From Pontibacter diazotrophicus (lineage in GTDB: Bacteria > Bacteroidota > Bacteroidia > Cytophagales > Hymenobacteraceae): a DNA stretch of 64,000 nucleotides. The stretch covers positions 1 through 64,000 of the forward strand of contig NZ_QRGR01000021.1 of NCBI RefSeq assembly GCF_003367245.1, read 5' to 3'. The notes below the pieces were generated by a model. The model was not told the DNA's origin. It saw only the letters and a list, made by a program, of their open reading frames with translations, and did no database searches. The translations under genes were made by a program, and so were the position numbers. This document shows, piece after piece, positions 25,162 through 34,486 of this stretch (position 1 is its first letter; each line of letters starts with the position of its first letter).

Positions 25162-25333
25162 ACATTTCTCAAGAACTGCTGCAACACCTCAGCTGCTTTC
25201 AAAGGTAAGCCTGCCTTACGAGAATTATTCTGCCACAGGCATAAAGCTTAGTGAATCTTTGTAAAGAAAAGGCTGACATACTGCCTGTGAAGCTACCTTA
25301 CAGGTGGAGATACCTTGAATGACCGTAGCAACA

Positions 25334-25484
25334 GTCCCAGCGGGACGTCCTGTTGATAGCCTAAGGTTCCAAAAGCAGATTAGCTCCGCAGGAGCGGCCT
25401 GTACATTTATCCCAAACAGGCCGCTCCTACGGAGCTAATTATCGACAGATTTTTATTTCTATCAACAGGTCGTCCCGCTGGGAC
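25334..25484. repeat. Nested double inverted repeat (REP-like element)
   Basis: Outer arms 25334-25359 and 25459-25484 are complementary at 25 of 26 positions; inner arms 25380-25402 and 25416-25438 at 22 of 23. Core sequences are GTCCCAGCGGGACG and CTCCGCAGGAGCGGCC. The unit folds into one long cruciform-like hairpin and resembles REP/BIME-like interspersed elements mobilised by RAYT transposases. It lies between the AEC and 2H genes. Confidence 0.8.
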
Positions 25485-25519
25485 TTGAAGTTAAATCAAT
25501 GGATGGTACGTTACATCCG

Positions 25520-26227
25520 TTACCTAAGCCTAAAACGGCCCAGCAACCGCACCAAAGCCGTCCGCTGATACCAGTCGTTGTAAACCAGTTCAAGCTCACG
25601 TACCTCAGTACTTCCAAAATCATACTCCCTGTATTCCTGCACTTTATCCAGAAATACTGAAGCATTTTGCAAAGGAGCCTTAAACCTTACAACAGTACTA
25701 TGTGCGGTTTGTAAAACGTAGCGGGTATCAATCGTTTGCTGAAGCGTAGCGCTTCTAAAGTTTTTCCTTAGCTTATTCCTCAAGTGGTTGAGTTGATCCG
25801 CCACAGGGAAGCCTTGGATCAGGAGGCAGGAAGGAGAGGCTGTTATGCCCCGAAAGTGTAGCTGAAAGCTTCGGAAGTTCTGAATGGTTTTCTGAACCAG
25901 TTGAATATACTCTTCCACCCTGATAGTATCTAATGAGAAGCCAGCGTGACAGGAAATAACAGACATCACCGTTACATGTATATCTGGCTCCGGGTAATAA
26001 TACTGCTCCGGCTCAATTTGCTGCAACTCCAGAAGGAACTGCTCTATCCTCTTCCGAACCTCCTGCCCGGGCCGAAACAACAGCGTGACGCCGAACCTGG
26101 AGTCATTCTCAGATGCAATTAACGGATCCAGTTCAAAAGCCCCTGCCGTAAGTTCCCTCAAGGTATCTTTCCACAGTTGGTTATAATGCTTCTCTAAGTC
26201 AAATATAGGAGCAGTTTCGTCAGCCAT
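25520..26227 (-). CDS. 2H phosphoesterase-superfamily protein
   Basis: The 235-residue protein has two HxT/S motifs about 90 residues apart: HVT at 84-86 and HST at 176-178. These pairs define the 2H superfamily (2'-5' RNA ligase, cyclic phosphodiesterase), in which two His residues act on 2',3'-cyclic phosphates or 2'-5' bonds. It has no signal peptide. The target RNA or nucleotide is unknown. It lies downstream of, and on the same strand as, the exonuclease/nucleotidyltransferase pair, 45 bp away. Confidence 0.8.
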   Translation of the reverse strand: MADETAPIFDLEKHYNQLWKDTLRELTAGAFELDPLIASENDSRFGVTLLFRPGQEVRKRIEQFLLELQQIEPEQYYYPEPDIHVTVMSVISCHAGFSLDTIRVEEYIQLVQKTIQNFRSFQLHFRGITASPSCLLIQGFPVADQLNHLRNKLRKNFRSATLQQTIDTRYVLQTAHSTVVRFKAPLQNASVFLDKVQEYREYDFGSTEVRELELVYNDWYQRTALVRLLGRFRLR

Positions 26228-26272
26228 AGGCTCATAATACTTTACTCACTTTCATCTAACAGAATAACAGCA

Positions 26273-28180
26273 TTAGCTAAACAGGGCATTGGTAAATTTA
26301 ACCTTGACGTTCGTCTGGAAGTTGGAGATGGTTTTAAATATCTCCTTCAGGGTTACCTGCTCAATCTTTGTCAGGCTTCTGATATCGATGTAATTTTCCG
26401 GTTCTGATTTATCGTTGATAATTTGGACAGCCTGCTTCTTTAACCGCATACTCATCAGGTAGTAGTACGACTGCATCAGTTCCTGGTACTCCCTTTCCTT
26501 GAACACACCTATCTCCATGAGTGCCTCCAGGCGCTCCCCGGTGTTTGTCTTGAAGATCCTGTTCTGCAGCGCGTACACCCGTACCATGTCCACGATAGGC
26601 GTCATGGCTTTCTTGATGTTGAATACCTCCTGGCTTCCGACGGTAAAGGTTTTGATGTTTTTGAAGTACGTCAGCGGCGGCTCGTACTGCATCGCGTTGT
26701 TGGCCATGTGAAACAGGAAGCGGCCCAAAGGCTTTTGCAGTTCCTCATCCAGAAACACCTTCAGTTCATCCACAATGGAGGCCTCGCCATAGATGTAGCG
26801 GCAGTCGAAGAAAGCAGAGAACTTCATCACCTTATCAGGGTCCGGCTCCTTCATCCAACTCACGTAATTGCGCTTCCAGTGCGACAGCGAGTGGGTCCAT
26901 TTTGTGTTTTTTGCCATGTAGCCACCGGTACAAAAGCTGAAGCCGATTTTATCAAGCCGCTCCGACACCTGGTCTGCAAAAGCCAGGAAATACTCCCTCA
27001 CCAGCTCGCGCTGCTCATTGGCTTTGTCTTCGTATATGATGGCGTTGTCCTGGTCGGTTTTGAGGGTCTGCTCTTTGCGGCCCTCGCTGCCCAGTACAAT
27101 AAAAGCAAACTTGGCTGGCGGTGTGCCCATCTCGTCAATCACACCCTCAATCACTTTCAGGGCAATAGTATCCGACACCGTGGTAATTACCTGGTTCACG
27201 ATCTCCGGCTTTACTCCACGGCTCAGCAATTGGTACACAATTTCCGGCACCTTCTCCCATCTCCGCCGCAGTTCCACCACAGAGCGGGCCAGCCTTACCG
27301 ACTGAATGAACATGAACGGCGACTGCGCCTGCTCACTCAATAGCTTATTCCGGCTGATAAAACCAAGGTAAGCCCCGTTTTCCTCTACCAGTAAATAGCG
27401 CGTCTGAGTGCGGAACATGAGCAGGATAGCCTCATACACATAAGCTTCTGTAGGAATAGACACAATGGGGTTGTCCATGATACTGCTGACAGGCTCATGC
27501 ACCTGCACCTGCCGGGCCACCACGTTATCTCGCAGCGTGATGTCGGTCACGTAGCCGATGATGTTTTCCTGCGTGTCCTTTACAAAAAGGCAGCTGACTT
27601 TTTGCTCAGCCATCCATTTTGCTGCTTCATAGATGGGTGTATCCTGGGGGCAGGATACCATATCCCGGTACTCGATGCTTTCAATTCTCCGGGAGTACAG
27701 CTGGTCCGAAGCGATGTAGTTTTGCTCAAAGGTGGTCGGCTTCTTCACGAAGTGCGCGTACTCATCGTTTATCATCCGCTTGCCAAACTCACCGGTAAAG
27801 AACTGGAAGAACGCTTCGTTTGTCTGGCAAAGTGCCCTGAAGTCTCTGCGGTGAAGAAAGTATACCACCGTTCCTTTCTTAGCAATCACCGAACGCAGCG
27901 ACCTTTTCCGATTGAGCAGCACGGAAACACCTCCATAGCAATAGCCCATGTGGTGGTGCTCTATCACTCTTTTGTTGTGCTCGCTGTCATAAAAGAAAGC
28001 CTCATACTCGCCTTCTGCTATGATGTCTACTCCTCGCATTTTGGTCACCTCCTGGTGATAGATAGGCGTATCCTTCGTATATTTTACTTCCTGTAGCAGC
28101 TCCGCCACACCATGCAACACATCTTCTGAGAGCACATTAAAGGGTCGCACTGTTTTTAGAAATTCTAACTGATTGTTCAT
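26273..28180 (-). CDS. CNMP-CBS-DUF294 nucleotidyltransferase-like protein
   Basis: A 635-residue cytoplasmic protein with, in order, a cyclic-nucleotide-binding-like domain (about 10-130), two CBS domains (about 165-285), a DUF294/GlnD-like nucleotidyltransferase domain with GSEGRKEQTLKTDQDNA near residue 365, and a C-terminal DUF294 helical domain (about 480-620). The GS and DxD residues of the polymerase-beta fold are intact, so it may modify a protein or nucleotide in response to ligands bound by CNMP and CBS. Its start overlaps the exonuclease stop by 4 nt. Confidence 0.88.
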   Translation of the reverse strand: MNNQLEFLKTVRPFNVLSEDVLHGVAELLQEVKYTKDTPIYHQEVTKMRGVDIIAEGEYEAFFYDSEHNKRVIEHHHMGYCYGGVSVLLNRKRSLRSVIAKKGTVVYFLHRRDFRALCQTNEAFFQFFTGEFGKRMINDEYAHFVKKPTTFEQNYIASDQLYSRRIESIEYRDMVSCPQDTPIYEAAKWMAEQKVSCLFVKDTQENIIGYVTDITLRDNVVARQVQVHEPVSSIMDNPIVSIPTEAYVYEAILLMFRTQTRYLLVEENGAYLGFISRNKLLSEQAQSPFMFIQSVRLARSVVELRRRWEKVPEIVYQLLSRGVKPEIVNQVITTVSDTIALKVIEGVIDEMGTPPAKFAFIVLGSEGRKEQTLKTDQDNAIIYEDKANEQRELVREYFLAFADQVSERLDKIGFSFCTGGYMAKNTKWTHSLSHWKRNYVSWMKEPDPDKVMKFSAFFDCRYIYGEASIVDELKVFLDEELQKPLGRFLFHMANNAMQYEPPLTYFKNIKTFTVGSQEVFNIKKAMTPIVDMVRVYALQNRIFKTNTGERLEALMEIGVFKEREYQELMQSYYYLMSMRLKKQAVQIINDKSEPENYIDIRSLTKIEQVTLKEIFKTISNFQTNVKVKFTNALFS

Positions 28181-28875
28181 ATCCAGTAACTAAGCAACAG
28201 GGAAATTACAAACATAAATAAAACACTACCGCCACAACCGGTCTTCTTATCTGCAACAGGCGCCACGACAGAATCAGCTTGTTGCCTTGCTATCATCCCC
28301 TCGTCAATGTCTCCGCGTTTCACCAACTCAAAAAAGCATTTTGCCGTGGCCCTGGCATCTACTATGGCATTATGCTGATGCTCGAGGGGCACATTGAAGA
28401 GCCGCTCATACATCTGGCCCAATCGCAGGAAGCGCTGGTGCGGGTGGAGAACAAAATTGGAAGATGCCTGCATGGTACAGAAAAGCGGTAAATCCGGTAA
28501 AGGGTTATGCATGCCGGCCCTGTGAAAACAGACTCCAACCATGTGATAGTCCAGCTGCATAAAATGGGCGATCACCAGTGGCTGGTATTGGTTCAGGTCT
28601 GCAGAAAGTTGGGTTAGCACCTCTTCCCGCTGCACGCCTTGTTCCTGCAGAAATGCACTCGTTATGCCATGTATTTTGATTGATTCCGGAGAGATTTCAA
28701 AATCATCATCCCGCACATAAAAGTTTTCTGATTTTACCTCCTGTCCGTCTTTGGTATAGATGGCCCAGGCCACCTGCACAGAAAGTGGCCAGCTATCGTT
28801 GTCAGTATAAGGGGCGTTCCAGTCTTTGGGTATACCGGTCGTTTCGGTGTCAATAAACAGCAAATAATCTCTCAC
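28177..28875 (-). CDS. DnaQ-like 3'-5' exonuclease with C-terminal membrane helix
   Basis: The 232-residue protein starts at a GTG at 28875 and has the DEDDh exonuclease motifs: Exo I IDTETTG (Asp9, Glu11), Exo II in HFMQLDYHM and Exo III HNAIVDARATA. After residue ~205 comes GCGGSVLFMFVISLLLSYWI, a likely membrane anchor that is unusual for this family. It overlaps the DUF294 gene (ATGA). Exonuclease plus CBS-DUF294 pairs recur in bacteria; their joint role is unknown. Confidence 0.85.
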   Translation of the reverse strand: MRDYLLFIDTETTGIPKDWNAPYTDNDSWPLSVQVAWAIYTKDGQEVKSENFYVRDDDFEISPESIKIHGITSAFLQEQGVQREEVLTQLSADLNQYQPLVIAHFMQLDYHMVGVCFHRAGMHNPLPDLPLFCTMQASSNFVLHPHQRFLRLGQMYERLFNVPLEHQHNAIVDARATAKCFFELVKRGDIDEGMIARQQADSVVAPVADKKTGCGGSVLFMFVISLLLSYWI

Positions 28876-29100
28876 GGCCTCAAAGTAGGAATAAAATCAG
28901 CAAGTATAAAGTTGGCCGGGAATTATATGTAGGTACGCTCTTTTTGATGTGTGTCCATTAGGAACATAAATATGCTATGCCCTACCTACCTGCATGGTGT
29001 AGCAAGTAAGTAAGGGCATAGCAGGATGTAAAGCGGTAAAAGATACTTAAACACCTATTACCTGCGAAGCCAACAATTTAACAATCCAACAATTTAACAA

Positions 29101-30879
29101 TTAAACAGCCTTCGCTTTCTCCTTCAGCCAGCTTAGCTCCTCCTCAGATAAATGCGGACCCAGCTGCTCCACTACCCGCTGGTTATATTCATTCAGCCAC
29201 TTTACCTGGTGTGCCTCCAGCAGTTCTTTTTTAACCGGTGTGGTGTCAATTAAAGCCAGGGTGAGGTGTTCGAAGGTATAAAACTCGCCAAACTCGTTTT
29301 TCTCGTCCTGTACCGTGAGCACCAGGTTCTCGATGCGGATGCCGTGCTTGCCGGTTCGGTAAATACCGGGCTCCACCGAGGAAATCATCCCCAAAGAGAT
29401 GGCAACAGGCGTTGGAGATGCATTCAGCACATGCGGCCCCTCATGCACATTCAGGAAGAACCCAACGCCGTGGCCCGTGCCGTGGCCGTAGTTGCGGGCA
29501 TGGTCCCAGAGCGGTTTGCGCGTGATGGCATCTATCTGGTAACCGGGAGTGCCTTTCGGGAAGCGGGCAGTGGACCCGTCAATCATACCTTTTAGTACCA
29601 GTGTATAATCAGTGCTTTCCTCCTCTGTCAGGTTGCCCAGCGATACCACACGGGTGATGTCGGTGGTGCCGGTGGTGTACTGCCCGCCGGAATCCAGCAG
29701 GAACAGGCCGTCCGCCTGCAGTTCGGCATCGCTCTCTTCCGTCACCCTGTAATGCGGCAGGGCACCGTGTGCTTTGTAACCGGCAATGGTATCGAAGCTT
29801 TCGCCCACAAAGCCCTCCTGCTCTGCCCGGAACTCGCGCACTTTAGCAGCCACAGAGAGCTCCGTCACTTTGGTCTTACCTACATTCTCCTCCAGCCACT
29901 TAAAGAAGCGCGTCAGGGCCACGCCATCTTTTATCATGGTTTCGCGGGTGTTCTCTATTTCCACCTCGTTTTTCTGCGCTTTAAAGAAGGTCGTAGGGTT
30001 TGTGTCCTGTACCACGCGCACGGAGGCTGGCAACTGCTTGTACAGGGCATGGCAATTTCGTTTCGGGTCGATGAGGATGCTGGCGCCATTCGGCAGAAAA
30101 GCGATAGCCTTCTCAATCAGGTCATAAGACTCCAGCTCAACTCCCGCTGCGAGTAGTTTCTCCTGGTCCTCCTGGCTTAGTTTGGTGGTATTGATAAAAA
30201 GTATGGCGGCCTCTTGGCTGATGAGCGCAAAGCTCAGCACCACCGGGTTACATTTCACATCGGCGCCGCGAAGGTTAAAAAGCCAGGCCATGTCATCCAA
30301 TGAAGAAATTACATGGTAGTCGGCTCTATGCTTCTTCAGGGCCGCACGCAGCCGCTCCAACTTGCTTTGCAGCGACTCCCCTACCGTTTCCTCTCCTACC
30401 AGAAAAGCCGGGGCCGTAGGCAATGCCGGTCTGTTTTGCCAGATGGGTTCCAGGTAGTCGCGGTCGCTGTTCAGGTTGATGCCGAGTGGCGACAGCTGCG
30501 ACTCCAGCATCTGGGCCAGCCCTACAGAGATAAGCTTCGCATCGTAAGCTACTGTGGCCCCTGCTGGCAGGCGCTCATCCAGCCACTGGATATATTCCGG
30601 GGTGTTCTGTGCCTTTAGTGACACCAGTTCAAAGCCGGTATCGGCTAGCTGCTCTTTTGCCTGCACAAAGTAGCGGGCGTCGGTCCAGAGGCCCGCGAAA
30701 TCTTCCGTTATCACCAAGGTGCCGGCCGAGCCGGTAAAGCCGGAGGCAAATTCAATGCACTTGTATCTGTCTGGTAAATATTCGCTGATGTGCGGGTCTG
30801 CCGAAGGAATGATGTAAGCGCTTACACCTTCGCCTTTCATCTGACTGCGAATGGCGGCTAATCTTTCTTTATATTTCAT
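29101..30879 (-). CDS. Aminopeptidase P family metallopeptidase (M24B)
   Basis: The 592-residue protein has two N-terminal creatinase-like domains and a C-terminal pita-bread domain. Metal-binding residues are visible in LLDSGGQYTTGTTDITR, GHGTGHGVGFFLNVHEGP and SSVEPGIY, with a final Glu in TFEHLTL. It removes an N-terminal residue before proline from peptides and is cytoplasmic. Length is as expected for the eukaryote-like XPNPEP1 form common in Bacteroidota. It stands alone. Confidence 0.93.
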   Translation of the reverse strand: MKYKERLAAIRSQMKGEGVSAYIIPSADPHISEYLPDRYKCIEFASGFTGSAGTLVITEDFAGLWTDARYFVQAKEQLADTGFELVSLKAQNTPEYIQWLDERLPAGATVAYDAKLISVGLAQMLESQLSPLGINLNSDRDYLEPIWQNRPALPTAPAFLVGEETVGESLQSKLERLRAALKKHRADYHVISSLDDMAWLFNLRGADVKCNPVVLSFALISQEAAILFINTTKLSQEDQEKLLAAGVELESYDLIEKAIAFLPNGASILIDPKRNCHALYKQLPASVRVVQDTNPTTFFKAQKNEVEIENTRETMIKDGVALTRFFKWLEENVGKTKVTELSVAAKVREFRAEQEGFVGESFDTIAGYKAHGALPHYRVTEESDAELQADGLFLLDSGGQYTTGTTDITRVVSLGNLTEEESTDYTLVLKGMIDGSTARFPKGTPGYQIDAITRKPLWDHARNYGHGTGHGVGFFLNVHEGPHVLNASPTPVAISLGMISSVEPGIYRTGKHGIRIENLVLTVQDEKNEFGEFYTFEHLTLALIDTTPVKKELLEAHQVKWLNEYNQRVVEQLGPHLSEEELSWLKEKAKAV

Positions 30880-31174
30880 AGTTTTATCTATCGGTTTAAG
30901 GCAAATTAAGAAAAGATGAGCGGAAATGCTTGCCGTTCCGTACCCGTATGCTTCGAAGACTGGTTATCAGGAGTAAAACCTATAGAATTAATTTCAGCAG
31001 GAAAAGCCTCTTCATACTATAATTAACTATATTTAATCTTATGCCGTGAATTTCGATTCCCGGTTATGGATTTAACTATTCATCAACGCACAGCATACTT
31101 AAAAGGCCTGATTGCCTGAACCGGCGCAAACGGACCAGAACATTCTAACATCATCTATAAATACACCCGATTTT

Positions 31175-32398
31175 ATGCGACAAAAACATTTATACGCCAA
31201 AGCACTCCTGATTGCCAGCGTATGCCTGGGCTCTGCCTGTAGCAGCAGTGAGAGAGCGCAGGTAAATGACCTGAATCCTACGCAAGAGGTGCTTACGCTT
31301 GCTGATTCAGCTTTCCAGGATGCCGCAGCGCAGTACAAGGTGCTGATGGCCCGGCTTCCGGAGGATAAATTGCCGAAAACATTTCATGAAGAAAGGGATT
31401 ACCTGGAAACCAGCGACACAGAGTGGTGGACCAGCGGATTTTACCCGGGCACGCTGTTATACCTGTTTGAAGAAACCGGTGACCAGGTGCTTTATGAGGA
31501 GGCGATGCGCGTGCTGACCTTACTGGAAAAAGAACAGTACAATACCTCCACGCACGACCTGGGCTTCATGATGTACGACAGCTATGGCAATGCCAACCGC
31601 ATTAACCCGTCCCCGGAGTACAAGCAGGTGCTGCTAAACAGTGCCCGTTCGCTGGCCACCCGTTTTAACCCGGCCGTAGGCGCTATCCGTTCCTGGGATT
31701 CTAAACCGGAAGATTTCATCGTGATCATCGACAATATGATGAACCTCGATCTGCTCTTCTGGGCAACAAAAGAAACCGGCGACTCCACCTATTATGACAT
31801 TGCCGTGACGCATGCCAATACCACCATGCAAAACCACTTCCGGCCTGACAACAGCACCTACCACGTCATCAACTACAACCCCACCACCGGCGAAGTACAG
31901 GAAAAGAAAACCGCACAGGGAGCAGCTGATGAATCGGCCTGGGCAAGAGGGCAGGCATGGGGGCTTTACGGCTTTATTGACACCTACCGCGAAACAAAAG
32001 ACGAAAAATACCTGCAACAGGCGCAGCGCATCGCCGAGTTTATGCTGAACCATGAGAACATGCCGGAAGATAAAATCCCATACTGGGATTTCCATGCCCC
32101 CGGCATCCCGGACGCGCTACGCGACGCCTCTGCCGCAGCCATCACCGCCTCTGCTCTTTTGGAGTTGAGCCAGTATGTGGATCAGGCAAAGGGACAGGAA
32201 TACTTTAATACAGCAGAGACTATAATCAAGAACCTGTCTTCAGACGAATACAAAGCAGCGCCTGGCACCAATGGTGGTTTCATATTAAAACGCGGCGTTG
32301 GCCACATGCCGGCAGGTACCGAGGTAGATGTACCGCTTACGTATGGCGACTACTATTACATTGAGGCTTTGAAACGCTATAAAGAGCTAGCTGGGTAG
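31175..32398 (+). CDS. GH88-type unsaturated glucuronyl hydrolase, lipoprotein
   Basis: The ATG at 31175 (MRQKHLYAK) gives a proper lipoprotein signal with lipobox GSAC; the longer frame adds 21 polar residues. The 407-residue protein is an (alpha/alpha)6 barrel with GH88 motifs: WWTSGFYPGTLLYL, the HDLGFMMYDSYG segment with a catalytic Asp, IIDNMMNLDLLFWA with the second Asp, and WARGQAWGLYGF. It removes unsaturated uronic acid from oligosaccharides made by polysaccharide lyases. It is anchored in the envelope; no lyase is next to it. Confidence 0.9.
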   Translation: MRQKHLYAKALLIASVCLGSACSSSERAQVNDLNPTQEVLTLADSAFQDAAAQYKVLMARLPEDKLPKTFHEERDYLETSDTEWWTSGFYPGTLLYLFEETGDQVLYEEAMRVLTLLEKEQYNTSTHDLGFMMYDSYGNANRINPSPEYKQVLLNSARSLATRFNPAVGAIRSWDSKPEDFIVIIDNMMNLDLLFWATKETGDSTYYDIAVTHANTTMQNHFRPDNSTYHVINYNPTTGEVQEKKTAQGAADESAWARGQAWGLYGFIDTYRETKDEKYLQQAQRIAEFMLNHENMPEDKIPYWDFHAPGIPDALRDASAAAITASALLELSQYVDQAKGQEYFNTAETIIKNLSSDEYKAAPGTNGGFILKRGVGHMPAGTEVDVPLTYGDYYYIEALKRYKELAG

Positions 32399-32417
32399 AT
32401 TTATCCCAAACAGTACT

Positions 32418-32463
32418 AAGCACCAGCGCCGGCTCTCTATCAGGAAAGCCGGCGCTGGTGCTT
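32418..32463. terminator. Intrinsic terminator after GH88 gene
   Basis: AAGCACCAGCGCCGGCT and its complement form a perfect 17-bp stem with a 12-nt loop, ending in TTT. Confidence 0.8.
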
Positions 32464-32989
32464 TATAGTGGCTGATATGTTCATAAATGTCCATCCTCCC
32501 AATCCTCCCAATCCTGAAAATCCTGCTTCTGACAGATTATACCACTTCAACTGAACTATGCGCCATAGCTTCTCAAGGAGTTTCTAAGCCAAGGGCCTCC
32601 GAGAATGATTGATGCTGTCTAAGCTACCGTTGCAACGGTTCATCCAGCGGCATCAGACCTAATGTCTCATTTCTAATGCTCTGTGCTCTCTAGGCCGAGA
32701 GGCCTCGTCTTCGGGCATCGCGCTGTGTATATTTCCTGCCTATCGGCTGCCACTGGCGTGGCACCGGAAATTTACAAGGCGCTCAACCCAAAGACTGGAA
32801 ACAGATTCACTTCGTGCTGACTATTAGAAAACGCTGTTGCATAATGGAGGGAGCTTAACGTTTTTGGTATCATTTGTAACGATTAAACAGGTTATAGAAG
32901 TCCCTCCAAGGTATTACAGCCTCATTCTGTTTAGTTTCATCAACCCTATTTGCTTTTCCACCATCCTCTCCTCCCAAAACCGAACAAAC

Positions 32990-33005
32990 TGTTCAATATT
33001 GAACA
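32990..33005. promoter_or_regulatory. Perfect 16-bp palindrome, possible operator
   Basis: TGTTCAATATTGAACA lies 112 bp before the efflux operon. It could be an activator or repressor site; the position suits an upstream activating sequence for the operon's sigma-54 regulator. Confidence 0.45.
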
Positions 33006-33070
33006 CTTTTCAAAGAGCAAAAGACGCCTATCCAAACCACAAACAACTGATTTACAACATCTTGTATTAC

Positions 33071-33086
33071 TGGCATATGAATTGGC
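33071..33086 (+). promoter_or_regulatory. Candidate sigma-54 promoter of the efflux operon
   Basis: TGGCATATGAATTGGC fits TGGCAC-N5-TTGC at eight of ten positions with exact spacing; the key C of the -12 GC is G. The start codon of the adaptor gene is 31 bp downstream. Confidence 0.5.
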
Positions 33087-33117
33087 TATATAGTTCAGAA
33101 TCAGATTAGAAAACAAG

Positions 33118-34365
33118 ATGGACCGTGAACTATCCGCCGCTACAAAACAAGCTCACAAGCGCAAGCGCTTCTGGCAAATCGGTGTCGCTATTGCGTTGGT
33201 GGCAGCAGCCATTTTTGGTTTCAGGACCCTTATTACACCAAGCATCGGGCGAAGCGAAATCAGAACGGCCACAGTGGAACATGGACCGGTGGTAGCCACC
33301 TTAACCGCTTCCGGCGTGGTGGTACCGGAGCATGAGCAGGCCATTACCAGTCCCATACAGGCCCGCATTGAGCAGGTGGTGCGCACATCCGGTGAAGAAG
33401 TTGAACCCGGTGACCAGGTGCTGCTGCTGGACAGGTCTTTCTCGCAACTGACTTACGACAAGCTCAAAGACGAGCAGGAAATGAACCAGCACAAGCGGGT
33501 GCAGCTCCGGCTACAGCTACAGAAAAAGCTGAATGCGCTGGAGTCGCAGCTGGCGATAAAGCGCATGAGTGTGAAAAGCCTGCAGGCCCGCCTCGAAGAC
33601 GAGCAGTACCTGCTGAAGATTGGAGGCGGCACCCAGGAACAGGTAAAGCAGGCCGAACTCAATCTGAGAATTTCACAGCAGGAACTGGCTCAACTGGAGC
33701 GCGATATCGCCAGCGAGCGGGAGCTGCTGAAAGCAGACGAGCAGGAACTAGGCTTTACACTGGCCATGCAGGGACGAACTATTGAAGAGCTGGAGCGCAA
33801 AATGCAGCAGGCCGAAGTGCGGGCAACGCACCGCGGGGTGGTTACCTGGGTGAAGAACGAGATCGGCAGCAACGTGAATGCGGGGGATGTAATTGTTCGG
33901 CTCGCTGACCTGAGCAGCTTTAAAATAAAAGCGGCTGTATCAGATGCTTTTGCGGAGCAGCTACAGACAGGTGGTGAAGCTACGATACGTGTCAACGACA
34001 CCGACCTGAATGGCACCATTGCCGCTATAGAGCCGACAGTCACAAACGGGACGGTCACCTTTTTTGTGGCGCTGCATGAAAATGCCCACAAGGTGCTGCG
34101 CCCTAACCTGCGCGTGGATGTGTACGTGACCACCGCCACAAAGCCCAATACCCTTCGGGTGAAGAACGGACCTTACTTCAACAGTGCCCACAACAACGAC
34201 AGGCTATTTGTGGTGCGTGGCGATGAACTTGTACAAATACCAGCCAGCACCGGGGCAAGCAACACAGACTTTGTAGAAGTAGAAGGCAGCGTGCAGCCGG
34301 GAGATGAAGTAGTGATTTCTTCACTGGAAGACTACGAACACCTGAAGAAAATCAAACTAGATTAA
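33118..34365 (+). CDS. MacA/HlyD-type periplasmic adaptor of ABC efflux system
   Basis: The 415-residue protein has one N-terminal membrane helix (about 20-38), a biotinyl-lipoyl-like part, a long coiled coil rich in Gln, Glu and Leu (about 105-225), the second lipoyl half (VRATHRGVVTWVKNEIGSNV) and beta-barrel domains. It bridges inner-membrane permeases to an outer-membrane TolC channel. The genes downstream supply TolC, ATPase and two permeases, so the complex is encoded here as a unit. The substrate is unknown. Confidence 0.9.
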   Translation: MDRELSAATKQAHKRKRFWQIGVAIALVAAAIFGFRTLITPSIGRSEIRTATVEHGPVVATLTASGVVVPEHEQAITSPIQARIEQVVRTSGEEVEPGDQVLLLDRSFSQLTYDKLKDEQEMNQHKRVQLRLQLQKKLNALESQLAIKRMSVKSLQARLEDEQYLLKIGGGTQEQVKQAELNLRISQQELAQLERDIASERELLKADEQELGFTLAMQGRTIEELERKMQQAEVRATHRGVVTWVKNEIGSNVNAGDVIVRLADLSSFKIKAAVSDAFAEQLQTGGEATIRVNDTDLNGTIAAIEPTVTNGTVTFFVALHENAHKVLRPNLRVDVYVTTATKPNTLRVKNGPYFNSAHNNDRLFVVRGDELVQIPASTGASNTDFVEVEGSVQPGDEVVISSLEDYEHLKKIKLD

Positions 34366-34486
34366 GTTTTCCGAATCATGTAGCACGAATCAAGTATCAC
34401 GATTTATTTTATCCGCCCCGCTTTTCTGAGCTATGAAAAAATACTTCATCAATCTCTTTACAATATTATAAACATTCTCTTTTGTC

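Larger units (their letters stand above)
32464..33117. other. Intergenic region upstream of the efflux operon
   Basis: No convincing gene. Holds short tandem repeats of AATCCTCCC/AATCCTGAA near 32492-32524, the palindrome at 32990 and the sigma-54-like promoter at 33071. A 90-codon ORF (32837-33109) has no protein-like character. Confidence 0.5.

Noticed and set aside
25334..25484. CRISPR array
   Set aside because: The repeats are inverted and nested, with no regular spacers and no cas genes.
32837..33109. 90-codon ORF just before the efflux operon
   Set aside because: Composition is that of AT-rich noncoding DNA, and the sigma-54-like promoter lies inside it.
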